Assembly (NCBI RefSeq): GCF_022985175.1
Contig: NC_066889.1
Coordinates: forward strand, 13,445,138 to 13,509,137
DNA: 64,000 bases
Direction of reading: 5' to 3'
DNA from: Labeo rohita
Lineage: Eukaryota; Chordata; Actinopteri; Cypriniformes; Cyprinidae
The notes below the pieces were generated by a model. It was given only the letters and a program-made list of their open reading frames with translations, searched no databases and was not told the origin of the DNA. Of the stretch, positions 47,401-61,600 are shown piece by piece. A program made the translations under genes and the position numbers. Every line of letters starts with the position of its first letter. Position 1 is the first letter of the stretch.

Positions 47401-50400
47401 AAACCACAGATACAGAAAGTGGGCGCTGTTTACACAAGACACATTCTTCTCTTCAAAGACAGCTGGTCAGAGCAAAAGAACGAAGTGTGATGTTTGGGGT
47501 CTCAAAACATGCGATTCAAAGCTGAACTACTTTTAACTTGACCAGTGCAGTACAATAACACATCTACTTTGGACAGACTGAGACTTGAACTTGAAACATA
47601 TCTGGCCTGTAGTCTATGTTCCACCATTGTTATGGGATGCGTTGACTTTGTTGTGTCTATTTAGTGCTTCACTTCAAGTTTGAGCCTCCATTTGGAGTCT
47701 TTCCTCAGCAAATGTTGACTATGCCAATTAATCAGATTTAAATGCATGTGATGTTGTTCATTCAGCTGGAAGTCTTGAAGAGTGACTGAAGATTTTTGTT
47801 TCTTTACTAGAAACAGTTGGTTTGTGTCAGTGAGAATGACTGCACTTTGTATCCACTGGTCAGTGCAGGATCATTGTGGGGCTGTTGGATCATTCCAGCA
47901 CTTCCTGATGTATGGCATTGTCACACTGTGGCGTCGCTGTGTTCAACGGACCATTATTAATTTTTCACAAGTCAGGCCATAGTCTGCAGATTCTAACCGA
48001 CACAAGTATTGCCCAATTTGTTCAAGATAAACATGTCCTGTCTTTTAAAACCAGATTTTTGTCTTCAGACTAATTGAAGTTACGTTTAAGTTCATTTTAA
48101 TGTTAGAAAAGTGTGCCAGACCACTTCCTTTGCTGTTTTTCTTGTTTGGTAAATAACATGAGCACAGTTGCTGACAGTGTCTCTTTCCATGCAGGTGGAA
48201 TCGTTCATACTAGACCAGGAGGATCTGGATAACCCCGTACTAAAGACAGCTTCAGAGTTGCTCCTATCCAGCGCAGCAGACGGAGCCGACCTCAGAACAG
48301 TAGACCCAGAAACACAGGCCCGGCTCGAGGCATTACTAGAAGCAGCAGGTACATCCGCCGACCGACCCTGATGTGATCGCATTAAGCCTAATGATTTATC
48401 CTGTGTCTCTGCATGCTTGTGCTCACAACTTCTGTTTGTGTTTATTCAGTGTCTCCACAGTGCTGAGCTTGAGTCGTGATTTCGGTTTTTGTGTTTTAGG
48501 CTTTAGAGCAAACTGTTACACACATCCTACGAATTGCTTGTTGGAATTCGTTGCCACAAAATCCCCACAGAATCATACTAATTCATAAATCATTAGGGCT
48601 GCAACAACGAGCCGATTATAATCAATAATAATATTCAAAATAATCTGTGACAAATTTTATTAATGACCATGCACAGAAAAAACTTTTTAAATAATTATAT
48701 TGTAACCTTTTTTATATACTACAGTTCAAATGTTTGGGGTTGGTCAGAATTTTTATGTTTTTGAAAGAGGTCTCATGTTCAAGGCTGCATTTATTTGTTC
48801 TAAAAACAGAAATACCTTGAAATATTATCACAATATGAAATTACTCTTTTCTACTTTAAAATATTTTAAAATGTAATTTATTCCTGTGATGACAAAGCTG
48901 AATTTTCTGCGATTATTTCAGTCTTAAGTGTCACATAATCCTTCAGAAATCATTTTAATATACTGATTTGCTGACTTTTTTTTTTAAACAATTGTGAGTT
49001 TACGTCTAGGAATTCTAACTTTTTCTCAGAATTGCGTAATACAAAATTGCAATTCTGACTTGCATTTGCAATTTATAAAATCAGAATTGCGAGATACGAA
49101 CTCAAAATTTGCATTTGCGGGAAGTCACGATTGCAAAATTTGAACTGAGAATTTTCAGAAAAGTCTGAATTCTGAGTTTATATCTTGCAGACGAGTTTGT
49201 ATCTCAAAATTGTGAGGTTATCTTTTTTTCAGAACTGTGAAATATAAACTTGCAATTGTGAGTTATAAAGTACAATTTTAAGGGGAAAAAGACTGACGTG
49301 TTACAGTTACTACTTTACATCTCACAGTTCTGACTTAATAACTTGCAATTGCGTGTTAAAAAGTAAATGAAGAGATATAAACTTAATTCTGAGAAAAGTC
49401 AATTCTCTGAGTTTGTCTTGAAATTATGACTTTATTTCGTTATAGTCATTCGGATTGATTACCGAAGTAAAACAACACTTTTACTACAAATACCATGATT
49501 TTTATAATATGCAATATGACTACTAAAACATTATGTAGTTGAGTGCAGAAATGATCTGACTCTTGATTTTATTGTTTGTTTGTTTGTTTGTTTGTTTTTT
49601 CCTTTGCCGGGAGGAAACATATTAAAAATGCACGCTGTAAGAGCGTCTACGGTAGTTCACATTGGCCAAAACACAGAAGGAATTGCGTTGTGGAAAAAAT
49701 AGCGTTGGCAATCACAGGCATTGCCATTCGGACGGGGTTAAAATCGCAAAGTATGTCTGTGAAACACACATTTCTCTAACGATCCCCTGTAAAACTAGCC
49801 CTGTCTGAATAGGGGTCTCGCAATCCAGACTTTTTTTTTTTTTTTTTTTTTAAACATCCGAATGTGTATAAGCTTGCATTTGCGAGTTATAAAGTCAGAA
49901 TTGTGAGATACAGACTCACAATTTTCAGTTGTAAAGTTAGAATTATAGGTTATAAACTGTGAGATACAGTCCAATTCTGTGGGGAGTAAAGACTGACAAG
50001 TTTTCAGAATTACAAATTTATGTCTCACAGTTCTGACTTGCTGTCTAGTTACAGTTGCAAGAAACGTGCAATTCTGAGAAGAAAATTCCAAACTTCCAAA
50101 CAAAAGAGTTTATTTCTCAGAATTGCAAGTTTATATCACACAATTCTTGCTTTTTTTCTCTCAGTACTGTGAGATATTAATCTCGTAATTGTGAGTTATA
50201 AAGTCTAATTTTAGATTGACATGTTTTCAGAATTACGTCTTTATAACTCACAGTTCTTACTTAAGTCACAATTGCATGTTATAAAGGATTGTGAGATCTA
50301 AACTCGCAGTTTGTCTCAAAATTCCGACTTTGTTTCTCACGCAGTTCTGAGAAAAAAGTTGTGAGATGTAAACTCACAGTTACAAGGAAAAGTCAGAAAT

Positions 50401-53400
50401 GTGAGATTAAAAAGTCGCAGTTACGTTTTTTGTTCAGTGGTGGAAATGGGCTTCCATATAAAAGTTAATATTTTCTATGGCACTTTTTTTCCATATTCTT
50501 TAATGAATAGAAAATTAAAAACAACGCGTGTGAAGTGAACAACTTTTGTAACATTTTACTTTCACTTCTGTTCTTGCTGAATTAAAGAAAATGTTCCTGA
50601 CCTCAAACTTTGGACAGTGCGATTTAAACCATTTTGTTTAGTGTGTGTGTGTAAAGTATTATAATGATTTCATTTTGCACATTGTTTTAAAAGAGAGCAT
50701 TGTATAAGAAGAATTAATTGATTATCCAGTTAAAGAAATATTAATTGATCATTTTCAAAATCTGTGCGAGTTGTCGCCCTAACAAAAAAAAAGTGTGAAG
50801 TGTTAATTTGTTTCTCTTAGGTGTCACATTTATTACGAACAGAAACAAAGTGCTGTATCTGGGTCTGTCGGCTGAAGAGTTCACGATTACAGTGTAGATC
50901 TACTACAGATTGAGCCGCACAGGCAGTGCAAGTTCACATGCAGAAATACCTGCATACGGAGAGTTAGCGCTTAATATAGCCTTGCAAATCCTTAAAACCT
51001 CTTTATTTGTACATGCTTTACATCCTGTAGAGTTTTTAGTCCTTGTGGCCCAGCGTGAGCTTTTGTTGCATAGGAGTGCTGACATATTAATGATCTACAG
51101 CAGGGTCTTGGGAAGGCTAAGGGTCAGTGTCACACGGCTTGTGTGCAGAGCATTTCATAATTTGTTTTATAAACCAGGAAACTGGTGGTTGATGGTGTTT
51201 GGCACCAAGTTTTGCCATGTTCTGTTGACCTAGTCTGCTCGTTATGCCATTGTGTGTGCTTGTTCGGGATGAGTTGGTTTGGGTGAGGCCCAGCATGTTA
51301 GGCCTGATTCTCTACACCGGCCTGCCCTGCCCCATGAGCGGATAGTTATCTCGCAGAGGAACCAAAGGGGAGATTAGTGGCAACAATGAATTTCCATACA
51401 GCAGCAGCAGCCTCACTCATGACTCAGCACTGGCCTTTAGTACACTCGTGTACTGCCTGTATGTGTGTCTTCATCTGTGACTATGAGCGTCTCTATTGCT
51501 TTCTCCATCTGTGCAGAGTTTGTGGACGTATGTCTTTGTGTCTGTAAACTGTTGTATTGTGTATTTCCCGCACTTGATTGTGCGCTCATTGTGCTGTTTG
51601 TAAGTTATCTACTGTTTACACGCGCTTTGACGTGTTTTCATTCCACCTGCACGGCACTATTGTGACCGAACACCTCCGTGCCACGTGGTTTACCTGTTAC
51701 CACGAGCGTTATCTGTTTTGCGTCATCTCAGGCTTTCATAGGAAAGCAAATAAAGCTCTTCCTGGTTGAAGTTAGAAGCAGATATTTAATTATCACTTGA
51801 AATCTGAATTTTGCTATTGCACATTTGCCTAGAGGTCATTTGCTTTAAGACTGAAGGAGTGCTCAAATTCTGCAGTTGGAATTGAAAACGCAACCTGCAA
51901 ATCAAATATGAGGTTTGGGAATGGTGCATAGCACAAACATTTTAAAGACATAAACAGCCCTTGTTTGAGGGAGATTAGAGGTCGACCGGTTTATGCTGAA
52001 AACAGCTTTTGAAACTAGCAGCAAAAAAATAAGACTTATTTTATTCAAACACACTATATAGTAGTAAATAAAAACAGTTGTCTAGAACTATTATCTGTGT
52101 TTCTATCCTTTAATGCATTTTAAGTGAGCACGCCAAAACAAATGCAGGTATATGCAAACGTGCATATGTGGACTAATTCTCACTTGCAAAACAATTTGTA
52201 GTTAATTAAACGTTGATGTACACTCAGTTTCAAATGTTTGGGGTCTGTAAGATTTTGTAATATGCTTTTAAAAAAAATACAGTGAAAACATTAATATTGT
52301 GAAATATTTTTATAATTTAAATTAAACTTTCTTCTATTTCAATATATTTTAATATGAAATTTATTCCCGTGTTTGCAAGGTGGAATTTTCAGCATCTGTT
52401 ACTTCAGTTTTCAGTGTCATTTCATTTTCTTTCAAAAATCATTCATATGTTTAAAGAGAGAGTTCACCCAAAAATGCTTGTAGTGCACCAAAAAATCATC
52501 CCTGTGATTTACTCACCCTCAAGCCTTCCTAGGTGTATTTGACTTTCTTCTTTCAGATGAATACATTTGGAGTTATATTAAATGTCCTGGCTCGTTCATG
52601 CTTTATAATGCCAGTTAATGGCTGTTAAGATTTTGAAGTCCACTAAAGTGAATCCATCCATCATAAAAAGTACTCCACACCAGTGTTAATTTCGTCAACA
52701 ATATTTTTCCACAGACGAAAATGAGATGTTAATGAAACACTCGTTTTGAATGACAAACTATGACAAATCTATTGACATTTGTCAACGAATAAAAATGAGA
52801 TAAATGTTAGAGAGGGATGATTTGGGAAGAGATTTATTCAGTACGAATCTGCTGCATGGTTAGGAGGTTAGATGTGTACATTTGAACTGTATAATAGCCT
52901 GTTGATCCATCCAGCGGGACATAAGCTGGCATACATTTGCTGCACGTCTCATAAAATGTTAAAAACGTCAATATATGGGAGTAACACAGTATTCTTTCGC
53001 GTCTCATGAACGTTTGGTAATTTTAGAGAAATGCTTAAATGCATTACACTGTAACTAAACCCATTAGATTTAAGATGACTAAATCTACTGTAGATTAAAC
53101 CAGAATAACCAGATTAAAACTAAAGTAAAACAATTCAGATGACTAAAATATGACTAAAACTAAATAGCAGTTTAGTCAAAAGACTATGATGAAGACTAAA
53201 TTAAAATTTGCTGTCAAAATTAACCCCTCCACACAGCTCAGAGGGGTTAATAAAGGTCTTCTAAAGCAAATCGATGCGTTTTTGTAAGAAAAATATATAT
53301 ATTTAAGGTTTATAAACCGTAATCTCTAGCTGCCGCTACCTGTCATACCTGCGTTTACCAGTGGATGATGTAGGGTAGAGTAATCCGGAAAATTAAACCG

Positions 53401-54209
53401 AAAATTCTGGATGCACTTGGCCGAAAACCGAAAATACTTCGTAATAATTATTTTTGTGATATTAAATAATACAAATAATTTGTAAGATTTGTTTTTATTT
53501 AACTCAATAATTTGAATGATGCTAAATTTAAAAAAACAAGCCAACAAGTAATTATCCAAATATTCTATAGTCCTACAAAAGATGTTATTATCAGAGCATG
53601 TGAGCAAAGCATAGGGAGCAGATCAGTGGATGAGAGGGTAGCGTCATTTTACCAGCGTTGCCCAGTACAGTTCTACTACTGCATGTTACAGCACAGTAGC
53701 GCTTCTGTTAACAGGAACAGGAACTGCATGAGTGAGCAGTACAGGATATGTGTGTGTATGTATATGTGTGTGTGTGTGTGTATATATGTGTATATATATG
53801 TGTATATATATACATATACAAATGCATCTTAAAGGTGCTAATGTAACATTTTCATCCAGTCAAATGTTATGTTGGTTGTATTTTTTTTATTTATTTTTTT
53901 TTCCCCCCAGCGGCCAAAAATTTATTGCGTCTCTACCTATGTCTACGTCATCCGCTGGAACGCTGCTTTCTCGTAAATGCGTGTATGACAGTTAGCTGAA
54001 GCTAGAGATTACGGTTTATAAAGTTTTTGAATATGAGTGTTTTTTTCTTACAAAACCATGTCGATTCACTTCAGGAGACCCCGAAACCTTTATTAACGGA
54101 CAACACTTTTTTTTTTATGATGGATGGATTCACTTAATTTTGCTTCAAAATCTCAACAGCCATTCACTGAAATTATAAAGCTTGGAAGAGCCAGGACAGT
54201 TTTTCTTTT

Positions 54210-54289
<80 letters not shown>

Positions 54290-56513
54290 AAGTCCACATC
54301 CAGAACAATAAGCCATAAAAAAAACTGTTTTTTGAGGGAAACCTTTCAGGATTTTTCTCCTTGTAATGGACTAATATGGTGCCCCGATTTTGAACTTCCA
54401 CAATGCAGCTTCAAACGGTCCCAGATGCGGTTGTAAACAATCCCAGCTGAGGAAGAAGGGTATTATCTAGCGAAACGATCAGTTATTTTCATAAAAATAA
54501 TACAATTTATGTCAAACGCTCTTCTTGTCTCACTCTGCCTGAACTGTTTTTTTCCGGTTCATTAGGGTATGTCGAAAAATTCCGATCTCATGTTCTCCCT
54601 GAACTTCAAAATCGTCCTATATCGCTGTTTTACCATTTTTGTTGAGGGTGTTTGATCTTCTTTGCATGTTCACTTTGCAAAGACGGGGTCGGTACTTTTG
54701 CAACAATGTAGGATGATTTTGAAATTATTTTTGAAGTTGAGACAATACGATTGGAGTTTTTCAACGTACCCTAACTGTCTTGAGCCAGAATACAGAGAGT
54801 TAAGGCAGAGCAAGACAATTATATGGAGAAAAATCCTGAAATGTTTAAATTTTTGTTCTGGAAGTGGACTTCTCCCTTAATACAACTCTGATTGTATTTG
54901 TCTGAAAGAAGAAAGTCATAATTTTCATTTTTGGGTGAACTATCCCTTTAAGAAACGTGGAAAAGGTTAAAAACCATTTGTGCTGCTTAACATTTCTTGT
55001 GAAAACGGATACATTCTTTAAAATAAAAACCTTATTGACCCCAAAAAGTTTTGAATGGTAGTGTATTGTATTGTATCATGAGGTAATTGTCATAACCCTG
55101 CCCTAGTTTATATAAACTCGCTGGTCTCCTCCTGTTTTCTCACAGCTCTCTGACACACAGACTATTGATACAAGACCACAATTACTCACACACAGACACT
55201 TTTATGCAATCTTTCCTGCTCTTACAGGCACATGCAAGCCCAATTTTATTGGGAATGAAAAAAATTAAGCTACTTTTATAACTAATTGGAAGTAGAAAAT
55301 CATGTTTTGTACACATTGGTGTCTCATTGTTCTTGTGGTTTCTGGGATTTCTTGCATTTTGGACTCCTGTAACAGACATACAGGGCTATAGAAGGACTGA
55401 AGAATAGCACATTCTCTATTATACGTTTGAAAAACTATCACCCGCCTAAGTTATTGGAATAATGACTAAAAATGCAATATCGGTCAACCTCTAGTAATGA
55501 GCCATTTTTCGTTCATTGATCACATTAGCATAATTTCTTTGAGCGTTTATAGTGTGTTATGCCATTCTGAAACTCTGTAGGAGCTTTGAAATTTGAAGTT
55601 AAAAGTACTAAAACTGCATGGTGTGAATTGGCTAACTAGCCTTTGTATTTCCTGTGTGTGTGAGCGTGTTGGGCCTGTACTAACCATGGATGCGTTTGTT
55701 CTTGCTGGATGGCGTGTGGTGCTGGTGTGGGGCTGGATGCTACAGGCATTGGTAAACTCTCCACTGCCGATGGCAAAGCCTTTGCAGATCCAGAGGTGTT
55801 ACGCCGCTTGACGTCGTCTGTGAGTTGCGCGCTGGACGAGGCCGCCGCCGCCCTCACCCGCATGAGGGCCGAAAACACACTCAACGCCAGCCAGGCCGAC
55901 AAGTAGGCATCTTTTCTCACACACACACTCAAGTTCTCCTCCTGTGTCCACACATCATGATGCAACATTCATGTTCAACCAGCAAGAATTACTTCATTGT
56001 TAAAGCTTAAAGCTAAGCACTATTAAATATGTGTTTTAATGATCATTCAATGTTCAAAGCACACTTGATATTTTGAAACCTCTTTAGTTAGACACATGCA
56101 GCTGTGTAAGTCTTCTTGCTCCTGCACGAGCCTTCAGTTAGAGTAGTTAGCTTAGCTTCGCCTGCACAGTCGCAGTAATTGTAGTAGTCTGGTTATTTTT
56201 AGCCGTAGCCTGGCTGAGGCCTGCTCGGACGGCGACGTGAATGCAGTGCGGAAGCTGCTAGACGAGGGACGCAGCGTCAACGAACACACAGAGGAGGGCG
56301 AGAGCCTGCTGTGTCTGGCCTGCTCAGCTGGATACTATGAGCTCGCACAGGTACTTCTAATCCTGAAGCTGATGACCAAAACAACTCCTTGTCACATGTT
56401 TAAATAATATATAGAAGTAAATTAAATAATTAAAATTAAATAAATAGAGATGAGATGGTAATGCGTGTGATTTCTGCACCTGAAGCAGCACTGAATTAGG
56501 AAAAATTTGAATA

Positions 56514-56544
<31 letters not shown>

Positions 56545-58568
56545 CTGTTTCTCATGCAAACAGGTAGTAATGTAGCAATTTACAGCTGTGTGATTATTCA
56601 TATCATTGCAAAATATAAGTTACCACCCAGCTCTCTATAAAAAAGTTGGATGTATAATATATCAGCATACAGTATACTTGCATAATTTAAAATACTATAT
56701 GGGCCATTCTACAGAATTGGTGTAAACTACTGTCCCACATCCAAAAAAAAAAACACATTTAAAAATGTATTCAAATCTTGGATGTTTACTAAGATCCTAT
56801 TATCTATTGAAATCCACTATAGTATTGAAAATATCAGTAAGCTTAATATATGTAAAATCATAATTTATTGGGTATTCAGTTGGGAGTTGGCTGTCCCGAA
56901 CCCTAACCCCTAAATTTCAACTTATGAAAATATTGAAATAATTGTTTTTTTTTTTTTTTTTTTTTTTTTTCATTGTTTTTTTTTTTACAAATATACAGTG
57001 TTGGGGGTAATGCTTTACAAGTAAAATGAGTTACGTAATCAATTAGTTTTTTCAAGTACTTTTATGACTGAAACGTGGGATGTTTTGTCAAAAATAAAGT
57101 GTACAGAATTATCAACTAATATGTTATGATAGTGTTTGGTTCAATGTATATTCAAACTAATGAATCATTAACTTTGAAATCAGTATGATCAACTTTTCTA
57201 CCTTGTACAAATAATAATTTGATTCAAACTACAACAAATCTCATAAATCAAACTTAAAAAATAGTTAAAATTATAGTTATTATTAATTTACCTCTGAAAA
57301 CCTTTTACTAAAATAGAAAAATTATGTATTTACGAAAAAGATCTTAGCAAAATCTTAATGAAGTAGGTCAATATAATCCTCCTTATTAAATTATATATTA
57401 CTGTTTCGGTAGTGACAAATTTAGGGAGAGGACAGATATTCCAAAACTTTCTGAAAATACATTGAGAATTAACTGCACAATTACTAGAAATGGTTACCTT
57501 GGATATTATACAGTTTGCATACATGCAAAGTTTGTGTAAAAGGACAAAATGTTTCCAGCTCTTACTTTAAACAAATTCTGTGGAATGGTCCATATAGCAA
57601 ATCTCTACTGCTTGAATACGCTATATTATCGCCTAGCTGTAATCTGATTAGTGTGACTAGAATGCAAGATATTAAAATGTTACTAACATTAATATTAAAA
57701 AGAAATATATTACTTACTAACATTATTCTGTAAAGCTGCTTTTAAACTGTATATTGTTAAAACTGCAAAGTACTTGACTGGTGTGTTATCAAGGCCTATG
57801 CACTTAATATTGATACCTTGATACCTATTTAAAAATATTCAATTATTTTTAATATGTAGTATGTATGTGTATATGTATGTACAGTAAGTTTCATGTTTAA
57901 AGGGATGGAGTCAAAAAAGAAAATTCTGTCATTAATTACTCTAATGTCGTTCCAAAACCATAAGACCTTCGTTCATCTTCCGAACACAAATTAAGATATT
58001 TTTGATGAAATCCGAGAGCTTTCTGACCCTGTATAGACGGCAATGGAATTGACACGTTGAAGGCCCAAAAAAGATTGTGTTCTAAAGATAAAGGTTTTAC
58101 AGGTTTAGAATGACATGAAGGTGTGTAATTAATTATAGAATTTTTATTTTTGGGTGAATTATCCCTTTAAGTAAGGTCATTGAAAAAACACTCGTTTCTC
58201 AATTTGTGTAAGGATCTAACTTCTTGATGCAACATCAGTATCTAAAGTATCCTTATTTTCAGACCAATTCTCCCATTTTTGACTGCAATTGTTATGGTGC
58301 TGCTAGTGGTGAAGAAATTACATGCTTTACCTTTAATTTTCAGTTTTAGTGTAAGCATGCACTGTGGTTGTTTGGGGAAAAACATCTGCTTACTGTATTT
58401 GACTGGTTGTAGGTCTTGCTGGCCATGCATGCTAACGTGGAGGACCGAGGGATCAAAGGAGACATCACGCCACTTATGGCTGCTGCAAGCGGTGGTTACG
58501 TCGACATCGTCAAACTGCTCCTAGTGCACGGAGCTGACGTTAACGCACAGTCCTCGACAGGTACAACT

Positions 58569-58604
<36 letters not shown>

Positions 58605-61600
58605 AATGTGACCCTGGACCACAAAACCAGTCGTGAGTATATATGGGTCAGAATTATTATTATTTTTTTTTTATTATTATTATTTTTTTTTTTTTTTATG
58701 ACAAAAATTTATTAGGATATTAAAGACCATGTTCCATAAAGATATTTTGTAAATTTCCTACTGTAAATGTATTAAAACTTAATTTTTGATTTGTAATATG
58801 CATTGCAAAGAACTTCATTTGGACAACTTTCTCAATATTTTTATATATATCTTTTTTTTTGCACCCTCAGATTCCAGTTTTTTAAATGGTTCTCGGCCAA
58901 ATATTGTCCTATCCTAGCAATGGAAAGCTTGTTTATTCAGCTCTCAGACCCTTATGACTGGTTTTGTGGTCCAGGGTCACAAATAAAATGAAAACAACAG
59001 TGTAAAATGAAAGTGACCTTAAATGGACCAAAAAGAGTAAAGTACATTTTCACCCTTGTGCTTGCAAACACACCTTTCTCATCCATTGTCTTTCCCTTTC
59101 TTGCAGGTAACACAGCCTTGACATACGCGTGTGCAGGAGGCTTCCTGGATGTAGTAAAGGTCTTGCTGAAGGAGGGTGCTAACATTGAAGATCACAACGA
59201 GAACGGTCACACTCCGCTGATGGAAGCTGCCAGTGCAGGCCACGTGGAGGTCGCTCGTGTGCTCCTGGAGTACGGCGCTGGAATCAACACACACTCCAAT
59301 GAGTTTAAGGAGAGCGCGCTCACACTCGCCTGCTATAAAGGTGTGTCACAAGTATCATAGACTGTTTACGTGCACATGATCAGCAGAATATGGTACTATT
59401 CTGATTATGTAAGTGGAATATTGCCATAACCAGATTAAGATAAAATTCACGTTACTGAAAATCGAATAAGATAGTAGCCATATGGCTGTATTAATTTGAA
59501 TGTTGGGTTTTGTATAAAACGCTTTCAAAATGTCCAGTCAATATTCATGAATATTCCAACAGCTTTGGAGCATGTTATTACTGTCCTTTCATAATAAAGA
59601 CCTAACCAAAATATAGACCTCATTTGGACAATGTGCATGTAAACATGGTCATTGAAACTTAATAAAATCAGTCAGTTTTTGCGATTTAATGAGTTAACTG
59701 TATCCTATTTGTTCTTTAGGGCACTTGGACATGGTCAGGTTTCTCTTAGAAGCAGGAGCTGACCAGGAGCACAAGACAGATGAGATGCACACTGCACTCA
59801 TGGAAGCCTGCATGGTAACACGATCTCTTATCTACAGTCTACACAATAGGTACTTCCTCTGATGTTTGAGTTTTGAGTTGTTATTCTTGTGTTTTTTGTG
59901 TAGGATGGGCATGTGGAGGTGGCACGGTTGCTATTGGATAGCGGGGCGCAGGTAAACATGCCTGCTGACTCATTTGAGTCGCCTCTGACGCTGGCTGCAT
60001 GCGGGGGACACGTGGAGCTGGCGGCGCTTCTGATCGAGAGGGGGGCCAACCTGGAGGAGGTGAACGATGAGGGCTACACTCCACTGATGGAGGCAGCTCG
60101 TGAGGGGCATGAGGAGATGGTAGCACTGCTCCTGGCACAAGGTACTGGGGTCTCCTCAGTTTGGTTAACATTGGTAGACACGCATATGACCTGATTACAC
60201 CTGGTTTTTATGGGATAGTGCACCCCAAAATGAAAATTCTGTAATTTATTACTCACCCTCATGCGGTTTCAAACTCATACGACTTTTGTTCATCTTCGGA
60301 GCACAGGTTAAGATATTTTTGATGAAAGCTGAGAGCTTTCTGACCCTGCATAGACAGAAACGCAACTGACACATTCAAGGCCCAGAAAGGTAGTAAGGAC
60401 ATTGTTAAAATAATCCATGTGACATCCATAATGTTATGAAGAGACAAGAATACAATTTTTTTTCTCTTCCATGTCAATTTCAGTGCACGCTCACAAGAGC
60501 ACCACGATGCATGCGTGTTTGGGATCCGGCATTCTGACTTATAATATATTTGTATATGTTAGGTGTGGGTATCTAGAACCGCTTCCGTTTCAGATTTCCA
60601 AGAACCAGGTATTCGATAATACACGTGCATTTTAAAACTGCTTAACAATTCCTGCTTTCACATTTTAATGTTATTTTTAAATTATATAAGCACAGGAAGG
60701 GAAAGAACTTTACATGTGTGCAGTGCATGCAAACAACGAGCACAGAGAACAGCAGTCCCTGTGTGGGTTCCCGTCCTGTGTCTGTTCTCGAGTCATTCTG
60801 TGAATTTCCACTGCAGAAAAGGTTGTTCCGGGCAGGAACTGATTTCTGTTTCACATTTACCGACCAGTGTGCACAAAAATACGCCAGTAGAGTGTAACCA
60901 ATTTGGAGTAGATGTCATTTCCGTCACGTGCAGCTGTGTGCATTGTGGTGGTAGAAAAACACTGGTAACAAGTGGAGTGAAATGGGAAGAATCCACGGAC
61001 TAAGAGATAAAATGCATTGTTGGCCTTTGGATGTCAGAATTGGAATGCAAATAATTTTGATAAAATACTGTTGTCAAAAATGCCATTTGAAGCTACATGT
61101 AGATGTTTAAACCGACAGACTAATGGATGAAACCTGCTATAAATACTCTTTTTAAAGCGTAAATTTGATGTAAACAGTAGATCTACATAATTTTCACACA
61201 TGCAGTTCATAGGGAACATATTATATTAGCCCTACAGTTAAAGCATTACATAATATTTAAACCTGTAACATTTAACATTTACCTATTTTATCTCGATTCT
61301 GATTTTTCTCTCACAAATACAAGTTTATATCTTTATATCGAGTTAAAAAAAAGCCAGAAGTGTGGGATATAAACTCACAATTGAGAATGATGAGTTGATT
61401 TTTCTTATAAGAAGTGTGAGAGATAATCTTGGAATGGTTTCTGTAGACTGCCACTTGAGAAATCATTTTCTGCCACCGGATAGGCTCCACCCATATCTTG
61501 AACATAAAACAGTTTAAAAAAATGCATGTGTAAACAGTTTTTTTTAGATCCGTGTGCATTCAGTGTTAAAGAGACAGCAGCCTAATAAATGTTCTGCCTG

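Larger units (their letters stand above)
52455..54947. mobile_element. Family D foldback element with three inserts
   Basis: TTAA at 52451-52454 and 54948-54951. Ends AGAGAGAGTTCACCCAAAAA and TTTTTGGGTGAACTATCCCT, like family C ends, but the interior differs: ATGGCTGTTAAGATTTTGAA on the left and TTCAAAATCTCAACAGCCAT on the right, and GGTTTATAAACCGTAATCTC with its inverse. The left and right arms pair once the inserts are removed in thought. Confidence 0.68.
51976..55493. mobile_element. Nested transposon stack, at least four levels
   Basis: Level 1 ends TAGAGGTCGACCGGTTTATG and ATATCGGTCAACCTCTA. Level 2 is family E (52221-55063, TA-flanked: CACTCAGTTTCAAATG ... TTTTGAATGGTAGTG). Level 3 is a TTAA-flanked foldback, family D (52455-54947). 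Level 4 includes the hAT-like MITE with an 8-bp duplication (52681-53226), a second insert (about 53373-53925) and a shortened family B copy (54287-54876). Confidence 0.72.
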
